A stretch of DNA of 64,000 nt from Siphonodentalium dalli (lineage: Eukaryota > Mollusca > Scaphopoda > Gadilida > Siphonodentaliidae). The stretch spans positions 214,846,205-214,910,204 of the forward strand of contig CP136064.1 in NCBI GenBank assembly GCA_032622095.1, read 5' to 3'. Positions 12,036-22,628 of the stretch are shown here, piece by piece; within the stretch, counting starts at the first letter, position 1, and each line of letters opens with the position of its first letter. Under the pieces are notes generated by a model that ran no database searches, had not been told where the DNA came from, and worked only from the letters and a program-made list of their open reading frames with translations. The translations under genes were made by a program, and so were the position numbers.

Positions 12036-12191
12036 AGCTCTTAACCACAGCATAATTATGGGTAACTTTTCAGGATTTAGTCGAAAATATGGCTTATTGC
12101 CATTCATCGGAAAGCTCTCCCCGAGAGCTTTCCGTTGAATGGCAATAAGCCATATTTAAGAAGTCGATTCAATACTTAGAGCATTACTGTA
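12036..12191. mobile_element. MITE A, both arms shortened
   Basis: The left end is lost before CTTAACCACAG. The centre is intact (CTCTCCCCGAGAG), the right arm has an internal deletion, and the right end is GCATTACTGTA. Confidence 0.88.
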
Positions 12192-13542
12192 AAATAAATG
12201 GATTTTCGGCAGTCAACAATTCTAATTTATGGTCTAACATTGACTAAAATGCAGAACTTTGCACCAAATGAGCAAACATAGATGGAAACAATGCTCAAAA
12301 TTTCATTGAAACAAGATGATCAAATTTATTTATTTTGTTGCCTATATTTAAAATTGTATTTATCTTACAGTATAATACGAGTTTGGATATTGTATACAAT
12401 GAGGAGTGGCCCGTAGAACAAAACATTAATTTTTTTGGCCTTAGAGTTCACATTAATTGATCTTTTCTGGCCTTTAGACCATATTAATTTTGTGTCTCCT
12501 ATGTGAATGTGTAAATAGCAGATGAACAGATCTAGCTTATTTATGAAAAAAGTACAGAAGGCCTGATGTCATCATAAAGTAATTAAAGATGTCAATATCA
12601 ATGATTATCAGTCAGACCACAAACAAAAGCAAGGCTTGCAGTGAGTGGGTGGTGTTGACTGATATCTTAATAGCTGGTAGTGTTATGGTGTTTGGGTAAT
12701 GTTAACTCACACATGCAATGCCTGTGTTAATACCCTATGTTATTTCATTCAATAACACTGGAATTCTTTGTTTTGCCCTCCAAACCTGGTTGTATATATA
12801 TTCATGTTCATCAGTACCATAGTATGGCACACTTACTGTATTGGCGCAGATTGAACGTTGACTGTTTGCCTGTATGTTATCCATAGTCCAATGTCTGTTT
12901 GTAAATAAATAACCTACTTGACTAATTTCAAACCAAGAGGTCTTCTCAATCTTTTTATACTCAGAGAGAGACCACTGTTACCCCCAAAAGTGAATCTAAT
13001 AGTTCAGTAGTAATTAAGAGGAGGTCAAGTGACCAATTCTGAATGGGCATTTCCATGCAAATCCCAGCAGCAAAAGTTACAGAGTTGCAAATATTTCTGG
13101 GCGTGACTTTGTGCGGTATTGAAAACAATACATATTTATCTGGCGGGTCGGCTTGGAATATATTCCATTATAATTTTTAATTTTTTTTAATTTTATATTG
13201 ATTTTTTAAAACTAGGTCAAGTGTTGTAATTTCAGGAAAAAAAAGTTCTCAAAAATTTATTTATAGCAAAAATTGCCAATTTACCAAGCGCAGCGCCAGT
13301 TAAATGTTATGTCTGTTTAATGATATGGCTGCTTTCGTGCCCAGACAACTGCTTCATATATAACTTTTGCTTTGGCGATTTGGAAATCCACATTCAAAAT
13401 TGGTCACTTGACCTCCCCCTTAACCCTTTCCATGCCAATGTTCATACATCTGCTTTGTCATTCCATATTACACTAATTTATAACCAAGAGCGGCCAGTCG
13501 TGGCATTCTTGTAAAGATCAATGTTTCAGTAAATGTCAAGTG
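12192..13542. other. gene-free stretch
   Basis: AT-rich, no known repeat copy recognised. A GGTCAAGTGACC-type word near 13025 has an inverted partner (TTGGTCACTTGACCTCC) near 13400, so a degenerate foldback of about 390 bp may lie here. No coding signal. Confidence 0.4.
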
Positions 13543-13812
13543 TACAGTAATGCCCTAAATAATCGACTCCTTAACCACAGCAGAATTATGGGTAATTTTT
13601 CAGGATTTAGTCAGAAATATGGCTTGTTGCCATTCATTGGAAAGCTCTCACTGAGAGCTTTCCAATGAATGGCAACAAGCCATATTTATCAGGATTTAGT
13701 AGACTGAGAGCTTTCCAATGAATGGCAACAAGCCATATTTCCGACTAAATCCTGAAAAATTACCCATAATTCTGCTGTGGTTAAGGAGTCGATTATTTAG
13801 GGCATTACTGTA
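13543..13812. mobile_element. MITE A with duplicated centre
   Basis: Both TA-flanked ends are present (TACAGTAATGCCC...GGGCATTACTGTA). The block starting ACTGAGAGCTTTCCAATGAA is present twice (about 13650 and 13703), making this copy longer than usual. Both strands are open across most of the palindrome, so predicted frames here are repeat translations. Confidence 0.92.
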
Positions 13813-13980
13813 TACGATTAACAGGATTCTGCATGATAATGGGCTCAGCAGGTATTTATTATTGCAACAGTCATACTCTTTTGTCTCCAAAAAAAACTAA
13901 CATTTATTTTATTGGCCATTGAGATTGCATATATTCAATTGAAAAGACAATCTAAATTCAAAGAACATGTGAGTATGAGC

Positions 13981-14197
13981 TACTGTAATGCTCTAAATAA
14001 TCGACCCCTTAACCTCAGCAGAATTATGGGTAATTTTTCAGGATTTAGTCGGAAATATGGCTTGTTGCCATTCATCGGAAAGATCTCGGGGAGAGCTTTC
14101 CGATGAATGGCAACAAGCCATATTTCCGACTAAATCCTGAAAAGTTACCCATAATTCTGCTGTGGTTAAGGAGTCGATTGCTTAGGGCATTACTGTA
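13981..14197. mobile_element. MITE A, full palindrome
   Basis: Complete copy with two arms of about 105 bp; the left terminus is TACTGTAATGC (one change). The ends GGGCATTACTGTA and TA duplication are present. Confidence 0.93.
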
Positions 14198-14369
14198 AAT
14201 GTTAAATTAATTTCCTGGTGACATATATTCACACTACAATATTTTGTCTTGATAACACATGGTACATAACACATGGTACACATCATGTCAATATCTAAAT
14301 TTCATATCAGATTTCTTCATACTGGACTGTTAAGTCCAGAAGGAGCAAACTTTGAATACCTCAAATTAA

Positions 14370-14744
14370 TTAAAGACATATTATGGACATGCTCGGTTGC
14401 GAGAAACTGATAAATTAGTACTCAGGCGCTTTACCAACTGGAGGAATGCAGCATTCTACTAACATCGCACAAAATCTCAAAGAAATCGACCATACAACTC
14501 CATAGAAAACACTGTCTGAACTACGCTCAATTGTAAATATTTACATCTCGATTCGGGACACAACAATCGGTGATAAACTTAACGCAAATGTTTCGCCATC
14601 GATACTCATTGCATTTAATAAATATATAAGACTGACGGTGTGTGTTGTAAATTTGGGTTAATATTCATAAAAATAACTACTTTGAGCAAGATTATTCTCC
14701 ATTTCTATTTGGTTACCCAACAGGAGTGTTTCACATCACTTTAA
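14370..14744. mobile_element. F-family TTAA element
   Basis: Bounded by TTAAAGACATATTATGGACA and TGTTTCACATCACTTTAA, with TTAA at both outer edges (14370-14373, 14741-14744). The same two ends bound 30769-31156. On the minus strand near the left end, AGTTGGTAAAGCGCCTGAGT resembles a tRNA D-arm/A-box. No coding frame. Confidence 0.85.
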
Positions 14745-14880
14745 ATATGCCTGAGAGTGTATACATGTACATGTATGTCAATGTCAACACTTGATTTCTA
14801 AGCTGAGTCTACAACAAGTACTGGTACATGGTGATGTTTCCTATTCATCTCTAATTTCATGCTAATTCATGATTGAGTTA
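14745..14880. other. spacer
   Basis: No recognised feature. Confidence 0.4.
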
Positions 14881-15420
14881 ATAAAGCATTCGCAGGTTAA
14901 AGCATTCGCAGAAATTGGGATTTTTATCTCCCAACTTTTGTCAAAATTTTCAACAATTGGAAATTACACAACAAAAATATGTTGAAAATGTTTGCATAGT
15001 TTGATTTTCCAATCGGTATTTAGTAGAAAATCTGTATTCCTAGCTGTGGACAAACTTTGTAACCGATATGGATATGGATATGGATTTAGAAACTTTCCAA
15101 CTTTAGGCAGGTTATCAGGTTTGAAATTTCCAACAGTTGGAAGCTTGATTTATCAGTTGTAAAATGTGGTGGGATGGTGAACAGCGAATGGGGGGGGGGG
15201 TGTCAAGGTTTGCAGCTAGAAATGTCAAGAAGACCTTCTACATGTATATGTACTTGTTTTAAAGTGATTTTGACAAGTACTGACTGTTGTGGTCTCCAGA
15301 ATTTGGTCTTCTCAGTCGGATGAATGGTCATTGGCTGTCTTGTTCCCCCATGTAAACATTTTCATCCTGGGCTGTAACTGATGGGCATAGCTAATGGACA
15401 GCCTTATGGTTCAACATGAC
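14881..15420 (+). repeat. K-family repeat
   Basis: It holds TTGGAAATTACAC, TTGAAATTTCCAACAGTTGG and a poly-G run at about 15189-15199, then CTGACTGTTGTGGTCTCCAG and GGCTGTCTTGTTCC. The same order recurs at 24610-25100, so this is a dispersed repeat and not a gene. Confidence 0.6.
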
Positions 15421-18400
15421 ATAGCAGCAACTGATAAAATTCTTTGAAACTGAGAGAAACACCTGTGTGGGTGTGACTTCACTGTCTTCTTATGCAAATG
15501 TCATGCTGACAAATTCTCATTCGATGGCAATAATAATGTTCTCAGTTTTTATTCACTGTTTGTACTTTTTCTTTTTCTCGCTGTTTCTCGCAGCATATCT
15601 GTAAAACAAAAATTCAAATAGTTTTGAGTCTATTTTATCAGTTCAAAATTGAGATGTAATATAACAACAAATACAAATCACAACATGTGAATGATGAAAT
15701 TAAGGTGTTACAACACAAAGTGATTGGGAATGCATTGACCATATCTAGTGTTTATGAGTGGATACCGAAAGTTATGTCATGAGCGAGCGAGACAAATGTA
15801 TATTTTAGCCCCAAGCGAAAATAAACATTTGTCTTGTTCACTTTCAAAAAGACTATATATTCTCTTTATTATACACCTTTCCAAAGAAATTTGCAATTTA
15901 TGATGATAAATGTTCTCACAATCACCTTCAATTGACGTATCAAAACCAACAGCTGATTGCTGCCTGTTCACTTCACCATCTGCAGAATAGAGAAATATAG
16001 TTCCGTTTATTTTCCCCACAATTGTGTCGAATTGCAACGTAAAATAGATTTTTTTTACAACTATAATAATAATAGTAAAGGATACAATGTAGTTCTACTG
16101 AAATATTCTGGTAGCGCATTGATACATGCAAGTGAATCAGTTGCACATGTGAGCTAATGTGAAAGTGAAAACCCCCTTATGGGGGGGGGGGACATAAGAA
16201 TTTATTAAACCGCAATTTTGTTTTGATTCATCACCGTTGCATGAGTGTATAATAAATTCCATAATTCTCACTTTATCCAGGCGGCCTGGTCCGGGCTAGA
16301 TTTTGTCATATAAACACCTCGACCATCCAGCTCGGTTAACTGGCTGGATCTCATATAAACAGCACCTTAGTGTTCTGATAATAGATTAGATCTGACCTCT
16401 GGTGTTTTGTCACGATTGTGAAGATTATTAATTAATAATGAAGAAGTTGTGAATTTATTGGCATAACCTGAGTATTATGACATCGGAGATAATCCAGAAC
16501 TTTTTCATCGTTTAATATGGATGATTTGGTTTTAACAATACCAGAAATATTTTTCACATTTCCAATAAAAATTATCAGTCAACGACATACGATTGAAAGT
16601 CTTTCTATCACTAGATTTAATTTTCCCCCACATTTATCGTAATAATGTTGGCAGAGTAAAGGTAACAACTATCCCAGAGAAGATTCAGTGCTTTATTGAT
16701 GAGGTCGGAGTGCAATATTCTGCATAAGTATGATTTTATATCTCTCCTCCAAATTACATGTTAATTGAAGTTTCAAATAGATTCTCCCAGTCAGATAAAA
16801 ATTGTACATCAGAATGATCTATTATTCATTTTTAGGGTTGTTAAGGTGGTAAAAGCAGACAACATAAATAAAACTGCGGACTGAACCCTATTTATTAAGG
16901 GAAATGTGTTAAAAGTTTTTATCCAGAAATGGAACAAACGTGCATCAAGTTAAAAGTAGTTGATAAGATATTTCTATGGTGAATATCCAAGGTAAATATA
17001 ATTCATTCATAAAATATGGAATTATCCAAATCTGAAAAATTATACTACACCAATGACAATTAGTTGCAATGAATCTCTACTTCAGAGTAAAGTGTATTTT
17101 TTTTTTACTTATTTTCATCTCAAGATAAAATTAATTCATGAATAAATGTGTTATAAAACACGAGGCTTTAACTATTCTAGTCTTATATTTAGGTACTTTG
17201 ATGCTTTGTCAGGGATCTATGCTTTAAATACTATCGCTCCAAAACCACTAAATAACCTTGCTTAATTGAATATCTTCATAGGCTATCAGGCTATCAGGTC
17301 TAGAAATTCCAATGTAATCAATATTCAATTCCAGTACCAACTTAATCTGGTCCCAGCTGTAGCAAAATATAGCAGTATTGCCATCATCTTATTATGTGCG
17401 TGTTTGGCTCCTGTCATTGGACTGCGGGATTGTCACTTGTCTGGCCTGGTCTTGTGGTATAGGTTCTCTGAAGTCCACCTGTTGTTTGTTGGATGTATTG
17501 ACGTTGTTGCTTGATTCGCACTAGACCACTTGGCCCATGTTCCCCTATTGTCATCTCCGTATCTGTTCATGAGCTGCTGCTGTTTTTTCAATCAATATTT
17601 TGTTTAGGTCTGGATTCCTCTGCCATCGTAATACTGGTGCGACCTCCGCAGCCATATTGGAAATCGGTGACTATTATGGGATGGATTAATTCCTATGTGA
17701 CAGACTCTGCATTTGGTGTGTTAAAATGATTCTAACAGCTTATTCACGATTCAAGGAGGAACCATTGAAAATATCTTGGATTGAGCAGAGCTGTCTTTTA
17801 ACATTCCAATCATGGTAGACTCAGTGCAGTGCCATTTTGACAAGTTAATTCATAACTGTGTATACTGTTGATGGATTATGACAGCCAAAGGCTCTACATG
17901 CAGTCTTGTTGAGCCCTCTTGAGCTTGTTTAGGCGCCATGCACGATGCCCATGTTAAGTTGAATATGGGTAGACTACGTGGAGAAATAGATTCACTGGTA
18001 GGTCCATTGATTTGCTAATGAATTAACTCCATGAGGCAACTGTACATCCATATAAATATTAATTAAGTTTCCTGGTACAGAGCTGGCCAAAAATACCCTT
18101 CTTGACTTTTTCTTGCACATACTGAAAGTCTATGTACCCATATATTGATGTAACCAGCCCTGGAAATGTGAGTAAGGTTATTTTATAGCCCCTGATGAAA
18201 TTAATACAGAAGTGCTATTTTTAGCCCTGATTAACAGAGCAGCATTTCACAACATTGGTTTTGTATTATAAGGTATGCCAGGATTTGGGTCAATGTGAGT
18301 ATTGTACACCTGCTACACCATCAGAACATTATTCAAACATTTATTCTATGTGGATAAATGCCAAGTTCGGTAAGTGATCATCTGTAGGATAAAAAAAAAA

Positions 18401-18945
18401 CATTAATTGGATTATATCGATACTTGTTTCTCGACCCCAGATTAGTGATTCTAGCTTACAATCAATCAATCCATTGCTTGTGACATGGATTTACAGAAAT
18501 CATGACATATTTCTTTGGTATTGAATCATCAATATTACGGAAAAACCAAAATGATATGTTCACGGAGTAACCGACATATATGGCAGATAATGTGGTCGAA
18601 AAATTAGACGTATCCATTTATTTCCCTGCTGCATCGCTACACATAAAAAAGCAGAAATTTATCACCGCTATGACCTGTGGAAACTATGTATCAGCCTGAG
18701 GGACCAGCCTATAGCACCGGTCCCCTGGTGTGACAACACTACCATGGGTATAAACCTTAATACATGGTTTATATCTATCAGACCTATATTGAGCATAGAC
18801 TCATTTGCAATCAAAATTCATCAAAATCCTCTGTGAATAAGATAATTCCACATACCCAGTTCTTTAGACCATATTTGCACCTTTAATTTGGTGTATCTCC
18901 CGCATCAATGCATGTAAGATCACCGAATTCGGTATATATATAGAG
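15421..18945. other. long gene-free, mostly unique stretch
   Basis: About 3.5 kb with few recognised repeats: a D-like fragment near 16790-16860 (GTACATCAGAATGATCTATT) and short poly-G/poly-T runs. Open frames of up to 86 codons occur (minus 15777-16037; plus 17266-17514 and 17511-17729). None shows a known domain or convincing splice signals. I cannot exclude a host non-coding exon or regulatory DNA. Confidence 0.4.
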
Positions 18946-19085
18946 GGTATGAAATGAGTGTTTCTCTCATATGATATTTATGAAACGACTCTAAGAATTT
19001 TCAGTTTTCTCGAGCCTCCGGCGAGAGAAAACTGAAAATTCGTGACGAGATTCATAAATATCAAATGAGAGAAACACTCATTACA
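18946..19085. repeat. palindrome (arms about 65 bp)
   Basis: ATGAGTGTTTCTCTCATATG and GAATTTTCAGTTTTCTC on the left pair with GAGAAAACTGAAAATTC and ATGAGAGAAACACTCATTAC on the right, around CGAGCCTCCGGCGAG. ATATTCTATTTATCATATGA-type words follow at 19086 and 19325 and, inverted, at about 19580. The palindrome may therefore be the end of a larger element of about 650 bp (18946-19600). Confidence 0.75.
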
Positions 19086-20129
19086 TATTCTATTTATCAT
19101 ATGACACCTATAAATTGATTATGATGTCCAAATCGCACACAAATCACTAAATAGCTATATGACATCGGCAGCAAAAGGTTAATGTGACGTCACTTCATTG
19201 CACCGGAAGCCCAATTACACCTGGTGAACTAGCAGAAATAATATGCACGCGAAGATATAGTGCGCTATTCTGTTCTCAGTTTGTGACATTATATCGTATG
19301 TTTATTAGATAAATACGTAATTACATATTCTATTTATCATATAACAATGTCCAAAACTATATATTTCAAGATTATAAATGCGAGAATTTCGGCATCGCGT
19401 TGATTGACGCGCACGAATTTGACCTGCATTTAGTTAGCGATACGGCTCGGTCCCGGCTGCCATTCAGCCAATCAAAACACACTTTTTGTCAACAAACCAA
19501 TCAAATTATCGGAAGGTGATATGAACTAGTAGTTCATATGAAATTGATTTATGACATACTTTCCAACGTAAATAATGATTGAGTCATATGATAAATGAAT
19601 ATATGCACACTTTCGAAACCGGACAAACCCTTGAACAGATTCACATCAAATATAGCATAGTAGCACGTCCCGCTTTCGTTGTGGTGGTCTTCTTAGTATA
19701 ATTTCTACATTTGAGAATTTTTCTTGCAAAGAGATGAATATTTTTCAATCCAGTATTTTCTCCTAACCTATATATGGCAATACATACCACATAAGGAATA
19801 TTACTATGAGTTGTAAGTTTTAGGCGCACCAAATTAGGGGTTTTACAACTGACGTATAAAGCGCATTAATCTAAATAAGGAAATGGCACAATATCGTGAC
19901 TCTGCTTATAAACAATCCACTGCACTTTTTGCGAGAAACTAAACAACAGTTGACCTGTGTTTTTTTCGGAACGGAACGTGTTTTGTGAATAATATTTCAT
20001 TAATATCATCATTAGGCTTATACTATTAGTACTAGTATATTCTTGAGGAATTTTTCATAATTTGATAATATTATTTCTAAATTATAACCTACAATGAAGG
20101 TTGCCCGTGCCCTTAAGTTATATACTCAT
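19086..20129. other. gene-free stretch
   Basis: It contains the three ATATTC(T/A)ATTTATCATAT(G/A)A words noted with the preceding palindrome. From 20037 it holds a TATATTCTTGAGGAATTTTT segment that recurs at 56894-56960. No exon seen. Confidence 0.4.
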
Positions 20130-20255
20130 GGTAGTGTTGTCGCACCAGGGGACCTGTGGCCTATTGGGTGACTTGGGAGACATTTTCTCCCTAAAATGTG
20201 CCACTTTTTCCTATTTTTGTCCCAGGGAGAAGTCACGTACGTCTCTCATAAATCA
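20130..20255. repeat. G-family fragment
   Basis: ACTTGGGAGACATTTTCTCC, AAAATGTGCCACTTTTTCC and CAGGGAGAAGTCACG match the G repeat at 6120-6180 (inverse) and 45690-45770. Confidence 0.6.
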
Positions 20256-20262
20256 GTATACA

Positions 20263-20915
20263 TACAGTAATGCCCTAAGTAATGGACCCCTTGACCACAG
20301 CAGAATTATGGGTATCTTTTCAGGATTTAGTCAGGGGGGGGGGTCGGAAAAAAATTTAAGGCACGTATAGCATTTTTTCCCTTTCGATCATTTTTTGTAC
20401 CCACCCATCCCCACCGCCAAATTTTTTTCCGTTTTCGGCAGTTTTTTCCGACCATTTTTTTACACCCACCCCCCTTTTAACACTAAAACAGAGATTTGCG
20501 GGGGGAAATTCACTGTAAACAGCTGTATATGAATTTCTGTGCATACTATTTATCATGGATGTTAACATGGACATGTAAATAGGAATGAGTCATTTTGAGG
20601 TCATTCGGCCAAAAAAACATGGCTGCCAGCGGCCATCTTGGATTTCAAAATTTGCAACAAAATACAACACGATAACTGCCTGCAGTCAGTTTACAGTTAG
20701 AATTACATTATTTCTCTCATTCAAAGTGGGTTTGAAGCCCAACTCATTGCCAAAACACTCAAAAACAAGCAGGATTTTTTTTTTTTAGTTGCGGAATAAA
20801 TTGCTTGTTGGTGGCTTTGACCACCCACCCACCCCGGCATATGTGCCGGAATTTTTTTTGTTCACCCCCCCCTGATTTAGTCGGAAATATGGCTTGTTGA
20901 AATTCATCGGAAATC
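20263..20915. mobile_element. MITE A, left arm, split by a later insertion
   Basis: It starts TACAGTAATGCCC, is interrupted after GATTTAGTC at 20332 and resumes at 20874 with GATTTAGTCGGAAATATGGC. It ends near the palindrome centre (about 20915). Confidence 0.9.
20333..20873. mobile_element. nested DNA transposon with 9-bp duplication (541 bp)
   Basis: Flanked by GATTTAGTC at 20324-20332 and 20874-20882; the family A sequence shows this word only once in an empty site. The ends are AGGGGGGGGGG followed by TCGGAAAAAAATTTAAGGC, and inverted AGGGGGGGG followed by TGAACAAAAAAAATTCCGGC. This is an imperfect TIR of about 37 bp including GGCAC(G/A)TAT. The superfamily is uncertain: with the ends read as CAGGGG the duplication is 8 bp (hAT-like); read as AGGGG it is 9 bp. 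It holds an H-like CATGGCTGCCAGCGGCCATC word. No transposase. Confidence 0.85.
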
Positions 20916-21150
20916 TCAACAGCATGTTTAAAGTATATTTACTGATTATAATTGCGTTCTTACTCACAATAATGATTTTATAAATGGGCTATTGTGTTAC
21001 ATAATACTTATAGGATCATACAAGGATGATGTTTGGGTGTAAATTGAACTTCAGCCATTGTTACTTCTCAATGAGTATAGTCTGCTTGTCCCTAATAACC
21101 GAACATAACAGGAAGAAGTGATTTCTCCCAATTTGAAACCTCCAGGGTGG
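20916..21150. repeat. G-family repeat part
   Basis: GTGTAAATTGAACTTCAGCC, CCCTAATAACCGAACATAAC and GAAGTGATTTCTCCCAATTT follow the same order as 2220-2360. It is bounded on the right by an E element. Confidence 0.65.
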
Positions 21151-21152
21151 TC

Positions 21153-22385
21153 CAAGCTTGAGTTTAGTGTGCCTGTCATTTGCAGAGTGAGGTCCCCAGA
21201 AGGTGAATTTAGTGACGCTATCCCGCTATTGACGCTATCCCGCACAGCTGGATAGCATCACTAAACTCACCCTCTGGGGACCTCATTCTGCTTAGGCCCC
21301 AACTTTCTTTGGAAAGTTTCTTTATTAACATATTTCTATAGAAACTTCTCCACATAGATTCTATTTCTTTTTTGTCCCCCGACGTTTCCGTCGGAGGACT
21401 ATAGAAATGACCCTCGTCCGTCCGTCCGTGCGTCCGTGCGTCCGTGCGTCCGTGCGTCCGTGTGTCCGTGCGTCCGAGATTGGGTACCTTCATGGTGTAA
21501 TCAACTCCTCCTACAGTTTTAAACGTAGAGATTTGAAACTCTGGGATATTGTTCCTAACATGTTGGTGATTTGCAACATCTATAAAGCTAATCAAAAATA
21601 TAATTTTTTCCATATTTTTGGGGGGGTTTTCGACTTAGAAAATTTGGAACATTTTTGCCTTTTGGATGAGATTGGGTACCTTCATGGTGTAATCAACTCC
21701 TCCTACAGTTTTAAATGTAGAGATTTGAAACTCTGGGATATTGTTCCTAACATGTTGGTGATTTGCAACATCTATATAGCTAATCAAAAATATCATTTTT
21801 TCCATATTTTTGGGGGGTTTTCGACTTAGAAAATTTTGAACATTTTTGCCTTTTGGATGAGATTGGGTACCTTCATGGTGTAATCAACTCCTCCTACAGT
21901 TTTAAATGTAGAGATTTGAAACTCTGGGATATTGTTCCTAACATGTTGGTGATTTGCAACATCTATATAGCTAATACAAAAATATCATTTTTTTCGTGTT
22001 TGCATGCATTTGTTCATCGGGTTGTTTTGTCCAAGAAATTTTGCGGTGGTTTGCAACATCTATATACTGTATAACATTGTTGCAAATAGTATCCTACAAA
22101 CAAATCCAATCATGAAGTTTACCACTCGAGTCGGGGGACATGTGGTCTGCGACCTTTTATTAGTTTAGTTTCTCTATATCCCCAAATTTGCAGATGACAC
22201 ATAGCTAGGTTACCAATGGATGTACATCACAATATTCGCCATTTGGGAACTTCAAATCTGAGTCTATGTCTCCCACAGCTGATGAGGCCATGCAGAATGA
22301 GGTCAGCAGAGGGTGAATTTGGTAATGCTATTCACCCTCTGGGGACCTCATTCTGCAAATGACAGACACACTATAATCAGGCTTG
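21153..22385. mobile_element. E-family element carrying a 780-bp insertion
   Basis: Ends CAAGCTTGAGTTTAGTGTG and CACTATAATCAGGCTTG; flanks GGGTGGTC (21145-21152) and GGTTGGTC (22386-22393) agree at 7 of 8 bases, supporting an 8-bp duplication. The two end palindromes are GCAGAGTGAGGTCC...CTCATTCTGC and GCAGAATGAGGTCAG...CTCATTCTGC. The interior is split by the stem-loop/tandem element at 21374-22154. Confidence 0.85.
21374..22154 (+). mobile_element. stem-loop-headed tandem element (pearl/HINE-like), M type
   Basis: It begins with a stem-loop (CCCCCGAC...GTCGGAGG), then a CGTCCGTG microsatellite (about 21414-21473). Three monomers of 191-192 bp follow, starting GAGATTGGGTACCTTCATGG at 21476, 21668 and 21859 (the third truncated). 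It ends TCGGGGGACATGTGGTCTGC plus GACC, itself a short hairpin, followed by TTTTATTA. The element at 27577-28330 has the same layout and similar end. The open frame through the monomers is a repeat translation. Confidence 0.75.
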
Positions 22386-22628
22386 GGTTGGTCCCTGCTA
22401 TGTATTATATGAAGCTTGAAACAATTCATGTGAAATTAGATTTTATACCATCACCATATATATTGCGTTCCAGTCTGAATTAATCCAGACAGTAATTAGA
22501 CTTCATCAGTAATGTCTGAAGACACTCTGTTGACAGTATATTTGCATGAACGATACCTCATCAATATTCATACTTCCAAAAATAAACAATATATGTTTAT
22601 GAATTTTATTAATGCACACTTCTGCATG

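Noticed and set aside
14395-14430. A tRNA gene in the F element
   Set aside because: Only the D-arm region matches. No acceptor stem, anticodon stem or good T-arm can be folded, so it is kept as a tRNA-like promoter idea only.
17266-17729. Two overlapping frames with a hydrophobic stretch (IAIILLCACLAPVIG)
   Set aside because: One possible membrane-like segment alone is weak evidence; no splice sites or homology recognised.
20356-20574. Lys/Gly-rich minus-strand frame as a gene
   Set aside because: It lies within the nested transposon and reads its G- and A-tracts.
21407-22074. A 140-codon frame repeating EIGYLHGVINSSYSF
   Set aside because: Tandem monomers of the M-type element; the repetition explains the frame.
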